Of a stretch of DNA of 64,000 nucleotides, positions 41,500 through 50,668 are shown one piece after another (position 1 is the first letter of the stretch; every line of letters begins with the position of its first letter). The notes beneath the pieces are model-generated. The model searched no databases and was not told the origin of the DNA. It worked only from the letters and a program-made list of their open reading frames with translations. Source of the stretch: Gallionella straubiae (GTDB lineage: Bacteria; Pseudomonadota; Gammaproteobacteria; Burkholderiales; Gallionellaceae); contig NZ_CP194331.1 of assembly GCF_051257895.1 (NCBI RefSeq), positions 992,001 through 1,056,000 of the forward strand, read 5' to 3'. The translations under genes and the position numbers were made by a program.

Positions 41500-42489
41500 T
41501 CAACTGCGCGAGGCCGCCATTATTACCCGGTTGCCGCCGTCCGCCTTGGCCCGCCGGAGCGCTTCATCGGCGACAGCCAGCGCCGCATCCAGCGCCTCAC
41601 CGGGCTGCACCACGGCAATGCCGAGCGAGACCGCGACATGCTCTGCATGAATCGGCTGGGTAGCGTCGGCGGCACCCTTGCCGAAACGCAGCACAGGGGT
41701 TGTAACAGCTTCGTGCAGGCGCCCGGCCATTTTCATCGCGCCGTCGGGCGCTTTTTCCGGCAGCAACACGGCAAACCTGTCGCCGCCCAGGTAGGCCAGC
41801 AAGTCCTGCGGCCTGAGGTTTGCCGCCAATATCCGCGCCACACCCTTCAGGACGCCATCGCCCGCAAGATTGCCGTGCTTGTTATTGAATGCCTCGAAAC
41901 TGTCGATGTCCGCCAGCAACAGGAAGAGCGGAACCCCGCTGCGCTCGCAACGCTGTTCCATGCGTGAGAATGCATCGTCCATCCAGTTCCGGTTGTGCAA
42001 TCCCGTCAGCGTGTCGATGTGGGTGGCCACCTCGAATTCGAGGCTGCCCTCGGTGGCCGTCACCTGCAGCAGGTTGTCGTTGCGGATGCGGCCAGCCAGG
42101 ATGGCCAGCAAGTTGCGCGCGATGGTGTGCGATTTGTCCACCATGGCCCAGACCGACTCATGCGGCACCACCAGCAGGCGCGTATCCTGCGCCGCCATGA
42201 CCAGCGCCGCCGAACTCCCTCCATCGACCAACGACAACTCGCCGACGCATTCTCCCGGCCCCAGCACGGCATGCACCGGCAGGCCCCGGCCGTGCAGGTA
42301 GACGCGCAGTTCGCCCTCCAGCACGAGGTAGAGCGCAGTGTTTTTCTGGCCGACTTCCAGCAGCGTCGCGCCGCTTTTCAGGGAAAGGGGCTGGCACTCT
42401 CTCAGGGTGTGCTCGACGCTCTCCAGGCTGATATCGCGGAACAACTTGTTCCGTTCCAGCAGCGCGCGATCGGAAATGGTTATCGTCAC
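41500..42489 (-). CDS. cNMP-binding and diguanylate cyclase-like protein with degenerate GGDEF
   Basis: 329 residues from GTG at 42489 (VTITISDRALLERNKLF), with AAAGGTGAAG upstream. The upstream ATG frame reads radA-adjacent DNA. N-terminal cyclic-nucleotide-binding domain (LEVGQKNTALYLVLEGELRVYLHG, GPGECVGELSLVDG). C-terminal GGDEF domain: DTLTGLHNRNWMDD, LLADIDSFEAFNNKHGN and YLGGDRFAVLLP. The signature is GGDRF, with Arg replacing the key Glu, so cyclase activity is doubtful and it may act as a sensor. Not membrane bound. A possible link to the c-di-GMP-controlled LapD module nearby is inference. Confidence 0.9.
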   Translation of the reverse strand: MTITISDRALLERNKLFRDISLESVEHTLRECQPLSLKSGATLLEVGQKNTALYLVLEGELRVYLHGRGLPVHAVLGPGECVGELSLVDGGSSAALVMAAQDTRLLVVPHESVWAMVDKSHTIARNLLAILAGRIRNDNLLQVTATEGSLEFEVATHIDTLTGLHNRNWMDDAFSRMEQRCERSGVPLFLLLADIDSFEAFNNKHGNLAGDGVLKGVARILAANLRPQDLLAYLGGDRFAVLLPEKAPDGAMKMAGRLHEAVTTPVLRFGKGAADATQPIHAEHVAVSLGIAVVQPGEALDAALAVADEALRRAKADGGNRVIMAASRS

Positions 42490-42556
42490 AGTCTTCACCT
42501 TTGCGTAATGACCCAAGTATACACAAAGGCCATTGAAATTTGCGGGGAAGCGACCC

Positions 42557-43915
42557 CTAACGCATACGCTCGACCGCCTGCTCGACGCGCTCCACCGCAA
42601 TGATCTCCATCCCGGCGATCTTCTGCTTCGGCGCGTTCGCCTTGGGGATGATCGCCTGCGTGAAGCCGAGCTTGGCGGCTTCGCGCAGACGCTCCTGGCC
42701 GCGCTGCACCGGACGCACTTCGCCGGCCAGCCCGACTTCGCCGAACACCACCAGCTTCTCCGGCAGTGGCTTGTTGCGCAGGCTGGAGACCATCGCGAGG
42801 ATCACCGCGAGGTCGGCGCCCGGCTCGGTGATCTTCACGCCGCCGACCGCGTTGATGAACACGTCCTGGTCGAAGCAGGCGATGCCCGCGTGGCGGTGCA
42901 GCACCGCGAGCAGCATCGCGAGGCGGTTCTGCTCCAGCCCGAGCGACAGCCGCCGTACGTTCGGCGAATGCGCCTCGTCGAGCAGCGCCTGGATTTCCAC
43001 GAGCAGCGGGCGCGTGCCTTCCTGCGTGACCATCACGCACGATCCGGCAACCTGTTCGCCGTGCTGCGACAGGAACAGCGCGGAGGGGTTGCTCACCTCG
43101 CGCAGGCCCTTCTCGGTCATCGCGAACACGCCGAGCTCGTTCACCGCGCCGAAGCGGTTCTTGAACGCGCGGATCAGGCGGAAGCTGGAGTGCGTGTCGC
43201 CCTCGAAGTACAGCACGGTGTCGACGATATGCTCCAGCACGCGCGGCCCGGCGAGCGCGCCTTCCTTGGTGACATGGCCGACCAGGATCATCGTGATGCC
43301 GCTGCTCTTGGCGATGCGCGTGAGCTGGGCGGCGCATTCGCGCACCTGCGCCACCGAACCGGGCGCGGAGGTGAGCTGCTCGGAATACATGGTCTGGATC
43401 GAGTCGATCACCACGATGTCGGGCTTGTCGGCAGCGATGGTCGCCTGGATTTTTTCGAGCTGGATTTCCGGCAGCAAACGCAGGCCGCGCGCATCGAGAG
43501 ATAACCGCTTCGCGCGCAGTGCGATCTGCTGCGCCGATTCCTCGCCGCTGACGTACAGGGTGTTCTGCTGGCTGGAGAGGTGTGCAAGCACCTGCAGCAG
43601 CAAGGTGGACTTGCCGATGCCCGGATCGCCGCCAATCAGCACCACCGCGCCTTCCACCAGCCCGCCGCCGAGCACGCGGTCGAATTCCTCGATGCCGGTC
43701 GGCGTGCGCGACACTTCCGTCGCCTCGACTTCGGAGAGCCTCTGCACCTGGCCGCTCGCCGCGAGCGCGCTGAAGCGGTTGCCGCCCTTCGCAGCCGGCT
43801 CGGCCACCGACTCGGTCAGCGTGTTCCATGCCATGCAGTGCGGGCACTGCCCCTGCCACTTCGGCGTCTGCCCGCCGCACTCGGTACAGGAATAAATCGT
43901 TTTCGCTTTCGCCAT
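42557..43915 (-). CDS. radA: DNA repair protein RadA
   Basis: 452 residues from ATG at 43915 (MAKAKTIYSCTECGG), ATTGGAGACAGC upstream. N-terminal zinc finger CTECGGQTPKWQGQCPHC, RecA-like domain with Walker A GGDPGIGKST (96-104), the RadA motif KNRFGAVNELGVF, and a C-terminal Lon-like domain. It branch-migrates recombination intermediates. Single gene with the DUF1540 gene divergent. Confidence 0.97.
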   Translation of the reverse strand: MAKAKTIYSCTECGGQTPKWQGQCPHCMAWNTLTESVAEPAAKGGNRFSALAASGQVQRLSEVEATEVSRTPTGIEEFDRVLGGGLVEGAVVLIGGDPGIGKSTLLLQVLAHLSSQQNTLYVSGEESAQQIALRAKRLSLDARGLRLLPEIQLEKIQATIAADKPDIVVIDSIQTMYSEQLTSAPGSVAQVRECAAQLTRIAKSSGITMILVGHVTKEGALAGPRVLEHIVDTVLYFEGDTHSSFRLIRAFKNRFGAVNELGVFAMTEKGLREVSNPSALFLSQHGEQVAGSCVMVTQEGTRPLLVEIQALLDEAHSPNVRRLSLGLEQNRLAMLLAVLHRHAGIACFDQDVFINAVGGVKITEPGADLAVILAMVSSLRNKPLPEKLVVFGEVGLAGEVRPVQRGQERLREAAKLGFTQAIIPKANAPKQKIAGMEIIAVERVEQAVERMR

Positions 43916-44067
43916 GCTGTCTCCAATAATGCCCGCACAATAGCGCACAACAAAATCGCGGCGCAAGCCGGATCAGGACTCTTCTCTACGGTGAATTGCT
44001 AATTGAAATATCCGGCCAGGCGTCTAAGCTGACGAACCCCGCTCCCTGCAGCATGGCGCTGTTTCTG

Positions 44068-44097
44068 CTGGCCTGCCGGGGCACCCCGCCAGGCCAG
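44068..44097 (+). promoter_or_regulatory. Hairpin in the leader of the DUF1540 gene
   Basis: CTGGCCTG pairs with CAGGCCAG around a GGGG/CCCC inner stem. It lies about 40 bases upstream of the DUF1540 start and its ribosome-binding site AAGGAG. It could be a leader structure or a terminator. No T-run follows. Confidence 0.45.
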
Positions 44098-44138
44098 CCT
44101 CAATGGCCTGATCAGCAACCAGATAAGGAGCTTATCCC

Positions 44139-44438
44139 ATGAACAAGATTTGCATTGAAATGCCCACGGTCAAAAAATGCATGGCAAGCGAGTGCGCCTA
44201 TAACGTCGACAGAAACTGCCATGCGCGCGCCATTACCATCGGCGACGCCACCCGTCCCGGCTGCGATACCTTTCTGAAGGGATCGACCCACATCAGGAAA
44301 GCCCAGCAGGTCGCCGGCATCGGTGCGTGCAAGACCTCCAGTTGCAAGTTTAACGACGACCTCGAATGCATGGCGGACAACGTCCAGGTCGGGATGATCC
44401 AGAGCGAGGCCAATTGCATGACTTTCACCATGCGCTGA
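44139..44438 (+). CDS. Tandem DUF1540 cysteine-rich protein
   Basis: 99 residues, AAGGAGCTTATCCC upstream. Two DUF1540-type units: CMASECAYNVDRNCHARAIT with a later CDTF, and CKTSSCKFNDDLECMAD with a later CMTF, four cysteines each. The pattern suggests metal binding, probably zinc. The function of the family is unknown. It is flanked by radA and an LpxR-like gene on the opposite strand. Confidence 0.88.
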   Translation: MNKICIEMPTVKKCMASECAYNVDRNCHARAITIGDATRPGCDTFLKGSTHIRKAQQVAGIGACKTSSCKFNDDLECMADNVQVGMIQSEANCMTFTMR

Positions 44439-44477
44439 ACCGGTGGCGGCGGGAGAGCCGCCGCCTTCAGGCAGGAC

Positions 44478-45590
44478 TCAGAGATCCCATTCGACGTTCA
44501 GCGTGGCAAAGTTGAAGATCGCTCCCGGCCCGGCAGGGGAGCGGAATTCCGACCCGCGCCGGTGAATAAGCAGGCTCAGGCGCAAACCATCCTGCTGCCC
44601 GCCGTCGTTGTATTTCCACTCCGCCACGCCGCCGAAAGTGAGTTGGGGAACGATGCGCTTGCTGCTCAAATGGGAGGCATGCGGCTCCCCGCGCAGCAGG
44701 CTACCGTCGATGAAGGCATTGTGGGCGACGCCCTTCATGTCCAGCCGCGCGAGTAAATACAGCGCGTCGTCGGGCGCCCTGAACTGGCCGATGGACGGGC
44801 TCTCGATCACATTGGGCGCCGCATCCGTCAGCCGGCCGCCGAAACGGAACGTAGCGCCGCCGTTCACGTAATCGAACAGGGTTCCCGCCGCGCCGCCGTA
44901 GTGCCAGGAAAAATCCAGGTGCGAGTTGATGCTGTCCGGGTACTTCCAGACACGTTTGATGCGCGTATAACTGAACTGCATACCGGGCTCGGTCTTGATC
45001 TGGTTGCCCCAGCCGGCCGGCATGGTCGAATTGCTGAGCGCATGCACCACCCGCTGCACCTGCTCGGCGCCCGAAAGGGGGCCGGTTACGCCAACGTCCA
45101 GTTCCAGCGTCTCCAGTTCGTCCCTGTTTTGCCCTTCCGGGCGCCGGCTGTCATGCGGCTGCCTCTGCACCACGATGCCGCCGTACAGCCAGCCGCCCCA
45201 GAAACGGTCCATCAGCTGCGGCGCGGTGGTGGTAAGATTTTTCGGGGTGAACATCAACTGCCCGAAGACATGCCCCGTCTGGATGGCGTAACCGGGATTC
45301 CCATCCGGCTGTACATCGCGCAATTCCCCTATCCAGTCATGCAGAAAGCCGAGCCAATAATCCGGGATGCAATCCCGCTTGTCGCTGCCATAGAACTTGA
45401 AACCATTCGTGTACCACTTGTCCGAACGGCCGAACAGCTTCCCCGTGAGCACGTCGTTTTCCCACAGGAGATGCTTGCCCTTTTCCGTTTCACAACGGTT
45501 TCCGGTTTGCGGTACGGGTTCCGCCCATCCCGCACTGCAACCCGCCCACAACAAAACCAGCAAACTGCAACTTCTTCTCCAGAATCGCAT
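44478..45590 (-). CDS. LpxR-like outer membrane lipid A deacylase (DUF2219)
   Basis: 370 residues from ATG at 45590 (MRFWRRSCSLLVLLWAGCSA, signal peptide), GGGAGAAGTC upstream. LLWENDVLTGKLFGRSDKWYTNGFKF matches the N-terminal Asn-Asp and Thr/Asn motif of LpxR, with a His in VVHALSN and the Gly-Trp-Gly-Asn-Gln region of the lid loop. Beta strands end in NFATLNVEWDL, a typical outer-membrane barrel C-terminus. It removes an acyl chain from lipid A. The activity here is inferred. Confidence 0.85.
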   Translation of the reverse strand: MRFWRRSCSLLVLLWAGCSAGWAEPVPQTGNRCETEKGKHLLWENDVLTGKLFGRSDKWYTNGFKFYGSDKRDCIPDYWLGFLHDWIGELRDVQPDGNPGYAIQTGHVFGQLMFTPKNLTTTAPQLMDRFWGGWLYGGIVVQRQPHDSRRPEGQNRDELETLELDVGVTGPLSGAEQVQRVVHALSNSTMPAGWGNQIKTEPGMQFSYTRIKRVWKYPDSINSHLDFSWHYGGAAGTLFDYVNGGATFRFGGRLTDAAPNVIESPSIGQFRAPDDALYLLARLDMKGVAHNAFIDGSLLRGEPHASHLSSKRIVPQLTFGGVAEWKYNDGGQQDGLRLSLLIHRRGSEFRSPAGPGAIFNFATLNVEWDL

Positions 45591-45866
45591 GACTTCTCCC
45601 CTGGCAGCCGCCTCTCTGCGGAGGCTTTGCCGCACGCCCGTTAAAAATAGTAGTCGAATACCCCCTGTAAAAATTCCTCTATGCTGTTCCGAAAATCGCC
45701 GCTCCACCGGCGACCCCACTATAATGTTGCCCATGCCGGAAAACCATATATCCATCGGCCTAGATATTTCGGCCTATATGCCTGCCCACACTGCATTTAC
45801 CGTAGCGTTGGATGACGCTGCCGCCGAGATCAATTACTGAAGCAGCCTCGCAACTATAGAGACGGC

Positions 45867-46613
45867 ATGACTACTCCCATCGAAATCCGCGAAGAAGCCG
45901 GTGTGCGCACGCTGCACTTCGGCTCCGAATGGATACAGGGCGCGATGCGCATCGCGCGGCCGTGGAACCTCGAACTGGAATACACGCGTGAGATGATGGC
46001 CGCGCTGCTATTGCGCGATGCGCCGCGCAGGGTGCTGCTGATCGGTCTCGGCGCGGCTTCGCTGACCAAGTTTCTGTACCGCCACTACCCGCTCGCGCAT
46101 CTCACCGTGGTGGAGATCGAGCACGCTGTGGTCGCAGCGGCGCGGCAGTTCTTCAAGCTGCCGGAAGACCCGAAGCGGCTCAACATCGTGATCGGCGACG
46201 GCGTGGAATACATGCTCGGCAGCAGCAAAAAATTCGACCTGATCCTGGTGGACGGCTTCGACCAGCATGCGCGCGCAGGGGCGCTGGAGACCCTGCCGTT
46301 CTACCAGGCGTGCCGCAGCCGCCTGAGCAACGACGGGGTGATGGCGGTAAACCTGCTGACGCATGGCCGCAGCTTCAAGCGGGCCTGCGCTCAAATCGCG
46401 GAAGCGTTCGAGGATCGCGCGCTGCTGTTTCCCTCATGCGAGAGCGGCAACGTGGTGGCGCTGGCAGCGGCCGGCCACACTATCGAATTGTCTTTCGACG
46501 ACCTGAAGGAAAGTGCGCAGGCATTGAAGGAGCAGACCGGCTTGAACCTGCTGCCGACGCTGGCGCGGCTCGCGCAGGCCAAGACCTGCCTGAACAACCG
46601 GCTGATGCTATAA
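45867..46613 (+). CDS. Spermidine-synthase-like methyltransferase-fold protein
   Basis: 248 residues. RVLLIGLGAASLTKFLYRHYP is the SAM-type nucleotide loop, TVVEIEHAVVAAARQFF and RLNIVIGDGVEYM follow, then FDLILVDGFDQHARAGALETLPFY, as in polyamine-synthase-like proteins. It lacks the full N-terminal domain and cannot be assigned to true spermidine synthase. A small open frame (45726-45840) upstream is not supported. Ends at a bidirectional terminator. Confidence 0.85.
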   Translation: MTTPIEIREEAGVRTLHFGSEWIQGAMRIARPWNLELEYTREMMAALLLRDAPRRVLLIGLGAASLTKFLYRHYPLAHLTVVEIEHAVVAAARQFFKLPEDPKRLNIVIGDGVEYMLGSSKKFDLILVDGFDQHARAGALETLPFYQACRSRLSNDGVMAVNLLTHGRSFKRACAQIAEAFEDRALLFPSCESGNVVALAAAGHTIELSFDDLKESAQALKEQTGLNLLPTLARLAQAKTCLNNRLML

Positions 46614-46626
46614 ATCCAGAAACAAA

Positions 46627-46649
46627 AAGGGCGGGAAAAACCCGCCCTT
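46627..46649. terminator. Bidirectional rho-independent terminator
   Basis: AAGGGCGGG pairs with CCCGCCCTT around an AAAAA loop. It lies between the convergent spermidine-synthase-like gene and cytochrome b561 gene, so it can terminate both. Confidence 0.8.
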
Positions 46650-46668
46650 CGCATCCGTTCCGTACGGA

Positions 46669-47187
46669 TCACTTCCTGCGCAGCGACATCCGCTCCATCA
46701 GGCCGTCTTTCGTGATGAACTGGTGCTTGATCGCGCCCAGTATGTGTACCGCCACCAGCACGATCAGCACTGTCACCAGTACCTCATGCACGGTATGGGG
46801 GGCTACACCGGTAAATTTTTTGGGAAGCAGGGTTGCATCGCCGGCCAGCAAGGCCTTGCCCACATCGCTCGTCACAATGGTCATAAATCCGCTCACCGGC
46901 AACAGGATGAGCAGGAGATAAAGTGCGTGATGAACGCCCTTGGCCACCTTATCCATCAGGGTCTGGCCCGCCGGGGGCGGTGTGCCGTCCTTGCTGCGGA
47001 AAGCCAGGCGCAATATCGTCAGCAGCAACACCGTTCCGCCGACCAGCGCGTGCACAATGTATCCGGCAATCGTCGCGCCCTGTTCATGCCTTGCCTCGTC
47101 CAGTTCATCGCCAAGGAACCAGGCGGCGATCACCAACGCCAGGGTCAGCCAATGGACGATTACCATGCGCTTGCTGTATTGCGTCAT
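46669..47187 (-). CDS. Cytochrome b561-type membrane protein
   Basis: 172 residues from ATG at 47187 (MTQYSKRMVIVHWLTLALVI), AGGAGATAGTT upstream. The longer frame from 47349 reads upstream DNA. Four membrane helices with heme-ligand histidines in MVIVHWLTL, IVHALVGG, GVHHALYL and TVHEVLV/AVHILGAIKH. It transfers electrons from quinol to periplasmic acceptors. Confidence 0.93.
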   Translation of the reverse strand: MTQYSKRMVIVHWLTLALVIAAWFLGDELDEARHEQGATIAGYIVHALVGGTVLLLTILRLAFRSKDGTPPPAGQTLMDKVAKGVHHALYLLLILLPVSGFMTIVTSDVGKALLAGDATLLPKKFTGVAPHTVHEVLVTVLIVLVAVHILGAIKHQFITKDGLMERMSLRRK

Positions 47188-47408
47188 AACTATCTCCTGA
47201 ATTGATGGAAGCGGCGGAACAGCGCACATTCCGGATGGGATGTGCTGCAAAAAACAAGCGCGCAATTTACCCGAAATGCGCTTGCCGTGCAGCTGTTTTT
47301 TGCCATTCTTCCCGCCTTCGCCGACGGGCTGGATTGCAAGGCGCGGCACAAAGGATCACTAACGCCTCGTGGAGGCTTCTTCGTGAGGCCTTTTTGAAAT
47401 GGCACGTG

Positions 47409-48464
47409 CTACGGGAGCGTTCTGGCGACGCGGAAGCCGTCGTCGAAGTCGCGGGCGCCGGTATTGTCGCTGTAGCGGAAGGTGGAGCTCACGCCGCGCG
47501 GATCGTAGAACCACGATCCGCCGCGCATCATGTGCCTGTCGCAGGTGAGGTAACAGTCCTCAATCCACTCGCAGGCGTTGCCGTTCATGTCATGCAGACC
47601 GAAAGCGTTCGCCCGGAAGCTGCCGACCGGCGCGGGCTGCTTGCCGTCCCACTGGCTGCCGCAGCCGTCGCAGTTTGCGTTGCCGCTGCCTATGGCATCG
47701 CCCCACGGGTAGGCCGTGGTCGTCCCGGCCCGTGCCGCATATTCCCATTCGACTTCCGTCAACAGGCGATAGTCATGGCCGGTTTTTTGCGACAGCCATC
47801 GCACATATTGTTTGGCATCACTCCAGCCGATATCTATCGCCGGTTGCCGCCCGCGTCCCCATCCATGATCGTCCGGCCGGTATCCGGCGCATCCGCCATC
47901 CGCTACACAGGCATCCCACTCCGCGAAGGTCACTTCGTATTTGCCCACCGCAAAGGCCCGGTCGATGGATTGCGCCTGCTGCAAACCGGGCATGCCCATC
48001 ATGAAGCGCCCCGGCGGAACCAATACCATCTCGGGACAATCCCGGCAGTCCCTGAAGGACTTGCCGTTGCCGGGCTCCACGCCTTGCTCCTTGAATGCCC
48101 GCAAGACGGATGCCAGACGGCTACCGGGCTGTTTCGCCTCCGTTTCCTGCCGTTGTTCCACTGCCGGCAATCGGGTCGTCAGCCTGGCTTCCACTTTCTT
48201 TTTTTCATCATCGCCCAGCTGGAGTTCCTGCTCGAATACCCGCTCCTGGCCGGTGTCCGCCTCTTTCGCCACCCGCAATTTCAACGTGCCGGGCTTGACC
48301 TTCAATTCAATCGGGCAATATCCCACTAACTCGCCGTTGAGAGTCACCCTGGCATCCTGGTCCTCCCCGTAGCAGGCCACTTGCAGCTCGGACATGGCAT
48401 ATGCGGACAGCGGTGCGGCAATTATGGGAATGAGCATCAAATAACGGCAAATCGACATGTTCAT
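47409..48464 (-). CDS. Secreted SUMF1/FGE-sulfatase-domain protein with PEGA-like region
   Basis: 351 residues. Signal peptide (about 1-24), a short beta-rich PEGA-like domain (VTLNGELVGYCPIELKVKPGTLKLRVAKEADTG), a Lys/Glu linker, and a C-terminal formylglycine-generating-enzyme-like domain (MVLVPPGRFMMG, GKYEVTFAEWDACVADGG, RLLTEVEWEYAARAG, GLHDMNGNACEWIEDC, RGGSWFYDPRGV, GFRVAR). These domains often act as periplasmic sensors or modifiers. It begins 36 bases after the TolC-like stop on the same strand, so it may belong to the Lap-type module. No sulfatase is nearby. Confidence 0.9.
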   Translation of the reverse strand: MNMSICRYLMLIPIIAAPLSAYAMSELQVACYGEDQDARVTLNGELVGYCPIELKVKPGTLKLRVAKEADTGQERVFEQELQLGDDEKKKVEARLTTRLPAVEQRQETEAKQPGSRLASVLRAFKEQGVEPGNGKSFRDCRDCPEMVLVPPGRFMMGMPGLQQAQSIDRAFAVGKYEVTFAEWDACVADGGCAGYRPDDHGWGRGRQPAIDIGWSDAKQYVRWLSQKTGHDYRLLTEVEWEYAARAGTTTAYPWGDAIGSGNANCDGCGSQWDGKQPAPVGSFRANAFGLHDMNGNACEWIEDCYLTCDRHMMRGGSWFYDPRGVSSTFRYSDNTGARDFDDGFRVARTLP

Positions 48465-48500
48465 TTGAATGGCCTCGCGCGCGTTGATGGATACGCAAAA

Positions 48501-50372
48501 TCAAAGTGGGTTTGCTGCTTTGGCTTCTCCCTTGGCCTTGATTTTTGCGGCCTGTGCTTCCGCTTCCTGCCTTGCCTTTTCTTCTGCTGACTGTTGTTTT
48601 CCGGTTTCTGCCGCCTTGACTTCACCCGGAGTCATGAGGAATTTTTCGTCTTCTTTTGCCTTTTGTTCTTTTCCGGCTTCTTCCTTCGCACGCGCTGCTT
48701 CAACAGCCGCCCTGGCTTCCTCAACCGCGCGTGCATCAAGCTCCGCCTTCCGAATGTTGTTTGCGAGAGGCGCTTCCGGCGGGCAATTCTCCGCCCCATC
48801 CGAAGCGGTGCCAAGCAACTCTGGCAAATCCGCAGTCTCCAGATGCACAATCCCCAGGGCGTTGGCCAGCCGCCCCATGCCTGCGAGGGTGCGCGCATGG
48901 GCAATGGCCAGATCGTACTCGGCATTGATGTAGCTGCGCTTGGCCTGGTAAAGCTCGTTTTCGGTGTCCAGCAAATCCAGCAAGGTGCGCTGGCCGATGT
49001 CGAACTGCTTCTGATAGGCGGTGCGCGCTTTCTCGATCGACAACTGGTGCTGATCCAGATAGTTGAGCTGCTCCTGCAGTTTCGATATGTCGTTGTAGGC
49101 AATTGCCAGATTCATGCGGATGTCGCGGCATGCCTTGTCGCGCAGGTCCCGGGCGGCATTCATCCGCTCGGCGTACTGGCTCGACCGCGCGCTATCCGAC
49201 CCGCCGTTGAACAGGTTCCAGTTCAGCGTAACCTTGGCTGTGGCGTTGCTCGTAGGGCCATCAATCCCGCCGAGATTTTTGCCGTGATTCTGGGAAACGC
49301 TCAAATTTACCGTCGGCTGATATTTTGCCCAGCGCCCGTACAGGTCGTAGCGCGCGGAACGCACATTCTCCACCGCGGCCAGAATGGCGGGATGATAATC
49401 GACCGCAACGGAAAGGATGGCATCGGCGGCATTCGGCAGTATCTGCCTGGCAAGCTTGGCCTGCGAAAGCGATTTGCGCATGTTCACGGGCGGAAGCTCC
49501 CCGACCACCCGCTGGAAACGGGCGTTCGCGTCATGGACATTGGCGTTGTCCAGCACCAAGTTGGACTCGCTCAAGGCAAGACGGCCTGATGCCTGCTCCA
49601 GATCGACCCGCCGCCCCACACCGGCCACCACCTTCAGCTTGATCTGTTCGTAGGCGGTGCGATGCCTGACGTAATTGTCTTCGGTCAGTTCGAAAAGCTT
49701 GCGCTGCCGCGACACATCATAAAACACCCGTACCGCTTCGAGCGCAGCATTTTCCGAGGCATCCAGCAGCTCGTAGTAGCGCGTCAGCTGCGCATTGTTC
49801 AGGCGGCGGACTTCGTTGCGCGTGGCAAATCCGTCGTACAGCATCTGCGTCAGCGTAAACGTGACCGTTTTGGTGTTTACCGTGTAGTTCGCATTGTTGA
49901 GTATCTGGGACTGGCCGTGCTCACGCCCGCTGTCGACCGCCATATCGAAACGGGGGAAATAACCGCCCCGCGCCGCGGTAGTTTCGCTGACGGCCGCCTG
50001 GAAATTGTGCCAGCGCGACAGCACATCGGGGTTTTGCAGCAAGGCCTTCTGGGCGAATTCCACCAGCATGTCGCTGCGTGCTGCTTTCGTCTGCGCCGCC
50101 TTGGCTTCGGCTGCCGCCTGCGCATCCGCCTGAGCCTTTCGTTCCGCCTTCAGGCGCGCGGCATTCCGGGCAAAATCCTCCTCGATTTCCTTTTGCGTCT
50201 TCGGCTTCGCAGCTTTGGTTTCCGCTGCCGCTTGCGCTTCCTGCGCAACCCCGGTTTTCGCTTCAGCGGCGGTTTCCTGCTGCGCCGCTGCAGTGCCCAT
50301 CCCTCCCCCCGCGAGGAACACCCATGCCGAATAGAGCGTTATTGCCTTACGCGTCGTCCGATGCCTTGCCAC
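48501..50372 (-). CDS. TolC-family outer membrane channel of the type I secretion system
   Basis: 623 residues if GTG at 50372 is used: GTG GCA AGG CAT gives (M)ARHRTTRKAITLYSAW, a plausible signal peptide, with GGGGGGAAGAGG upstream. A longer ATG start at 50438 would add 22 residues. After a Lys/Ala-rich N-terminal stretch the TolC repeats follow (LLQNPDVLSRWHNFQAAVSET, FTLTQMLYDGFATRNEVRRL, KYQPTVNLSVSQN, LNWNLFNGGSDSAR). An unusual Glu/Ala/Lys tail of about 80 residues ends the protein. It likely pairs with the LapC/LapB-type exporter. Confidence 0.92.
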   Translation of the reverse strand: MARHRTTRKAITLYSAWVFLAGGGMGTAAAQQETAAEAKTGVAQEAQAAAETKAAKPKTQKEIEEDFARNAARLKAERKAQADAQAAAEAKAAQTKAARSDMLVEFAQKALLQNPDVLSRWHNFQAAVSETTAARGGYFPRFDMAVDSGREHGQSQILNNANYTVNTKTVTFTLTQMLYDGFATRNEVRRLNNAQLTRYYELLDASENAALEAVRVFYDVSRQRKLFELTEDNYVRHRTAYEQIKLKVVAGVGRRVDLEQASGRLALSESNLVLDNANVHDANARFQRVVGELPPVNMRKSLSQAKLARQILPNAADAILSVAVDYHPAILAAVENVRSARYDLYGRWAKYQPTVNLSVSQNHGKNLGGIDGPTSNATAKVTLNWNLFNGGSDSARSSQYAERMNAARDLRDKACRDIRMNLAIAYNDISKLQEQLNYLDQHQLSIEKARTAYQKQFDIGQRTLLDLLDTENELYQAKRSYINAEYDLAIAHARTLAGMGRLANALGIVHLETADLPELLGTASDGAENCPPEAPLANNIRKAELDARAVEEARAAVEAARAKEEAGKEQKAKEDEKFLMTPGEVKAAETGKQQSAEEKARQEAEAQAAKIKAKGEAKAANPL

Positions 50373-50668
50373 AACCTCTTCCCCCCTGAATATCCCGCCA
50401 ATATTTTTTTTATATGCGCCGAGGTACCTGCGCAGCATTCCCAGAGTTCTTGTTCTTATATTTTTCCTGCAATCAACGCTTGACTGAATTAAGGCGATGA
50501 CTCTATACGCAAAATACTGTCTCAGTAAAGCGTTTTGATTTAGAATTTTCCGCAATTTGCCTTTCGGCGAGGACGGTATCCGGCAAACCTGCACAACGGC
50601 CGCGAATCGAGGCTACAGAACCCGATAAATCCCGCATAATGATTGTGCATTTCGGCAGATACCGATTT
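50373..50668. promoter_or_regulatory. Divergent intergenic region between tolC-like and lapG
   Basis: 296 bases, AT-richer than its surroundings, separating the minus-strand TolC gene from the plus-strand lapG. It must hold both promoters. A CATAAT -10-like word lies at 50634, without a convincing -35. No inverted operator or riboswitch could be recognised. Confidence 0.4.

Noticed and set aside
45726..45840. Small open frame (about 38 codons, MLPMPENHISIGLD...) upstream of the spermidine-synthase-like gene
   Set aside because: No recognisable family and only a weak ribosome-binding site; it could be real but cannot be supported from sequence alone.
47360..47400. Hairpin GCCTC/GAGGC with TTTTT between the cytochrome b561 and FGE genes
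   Set aside because: The T-run is on the plus strand, where no gene needs termination; not supported as a terminator for the minus-strand FGE gene.
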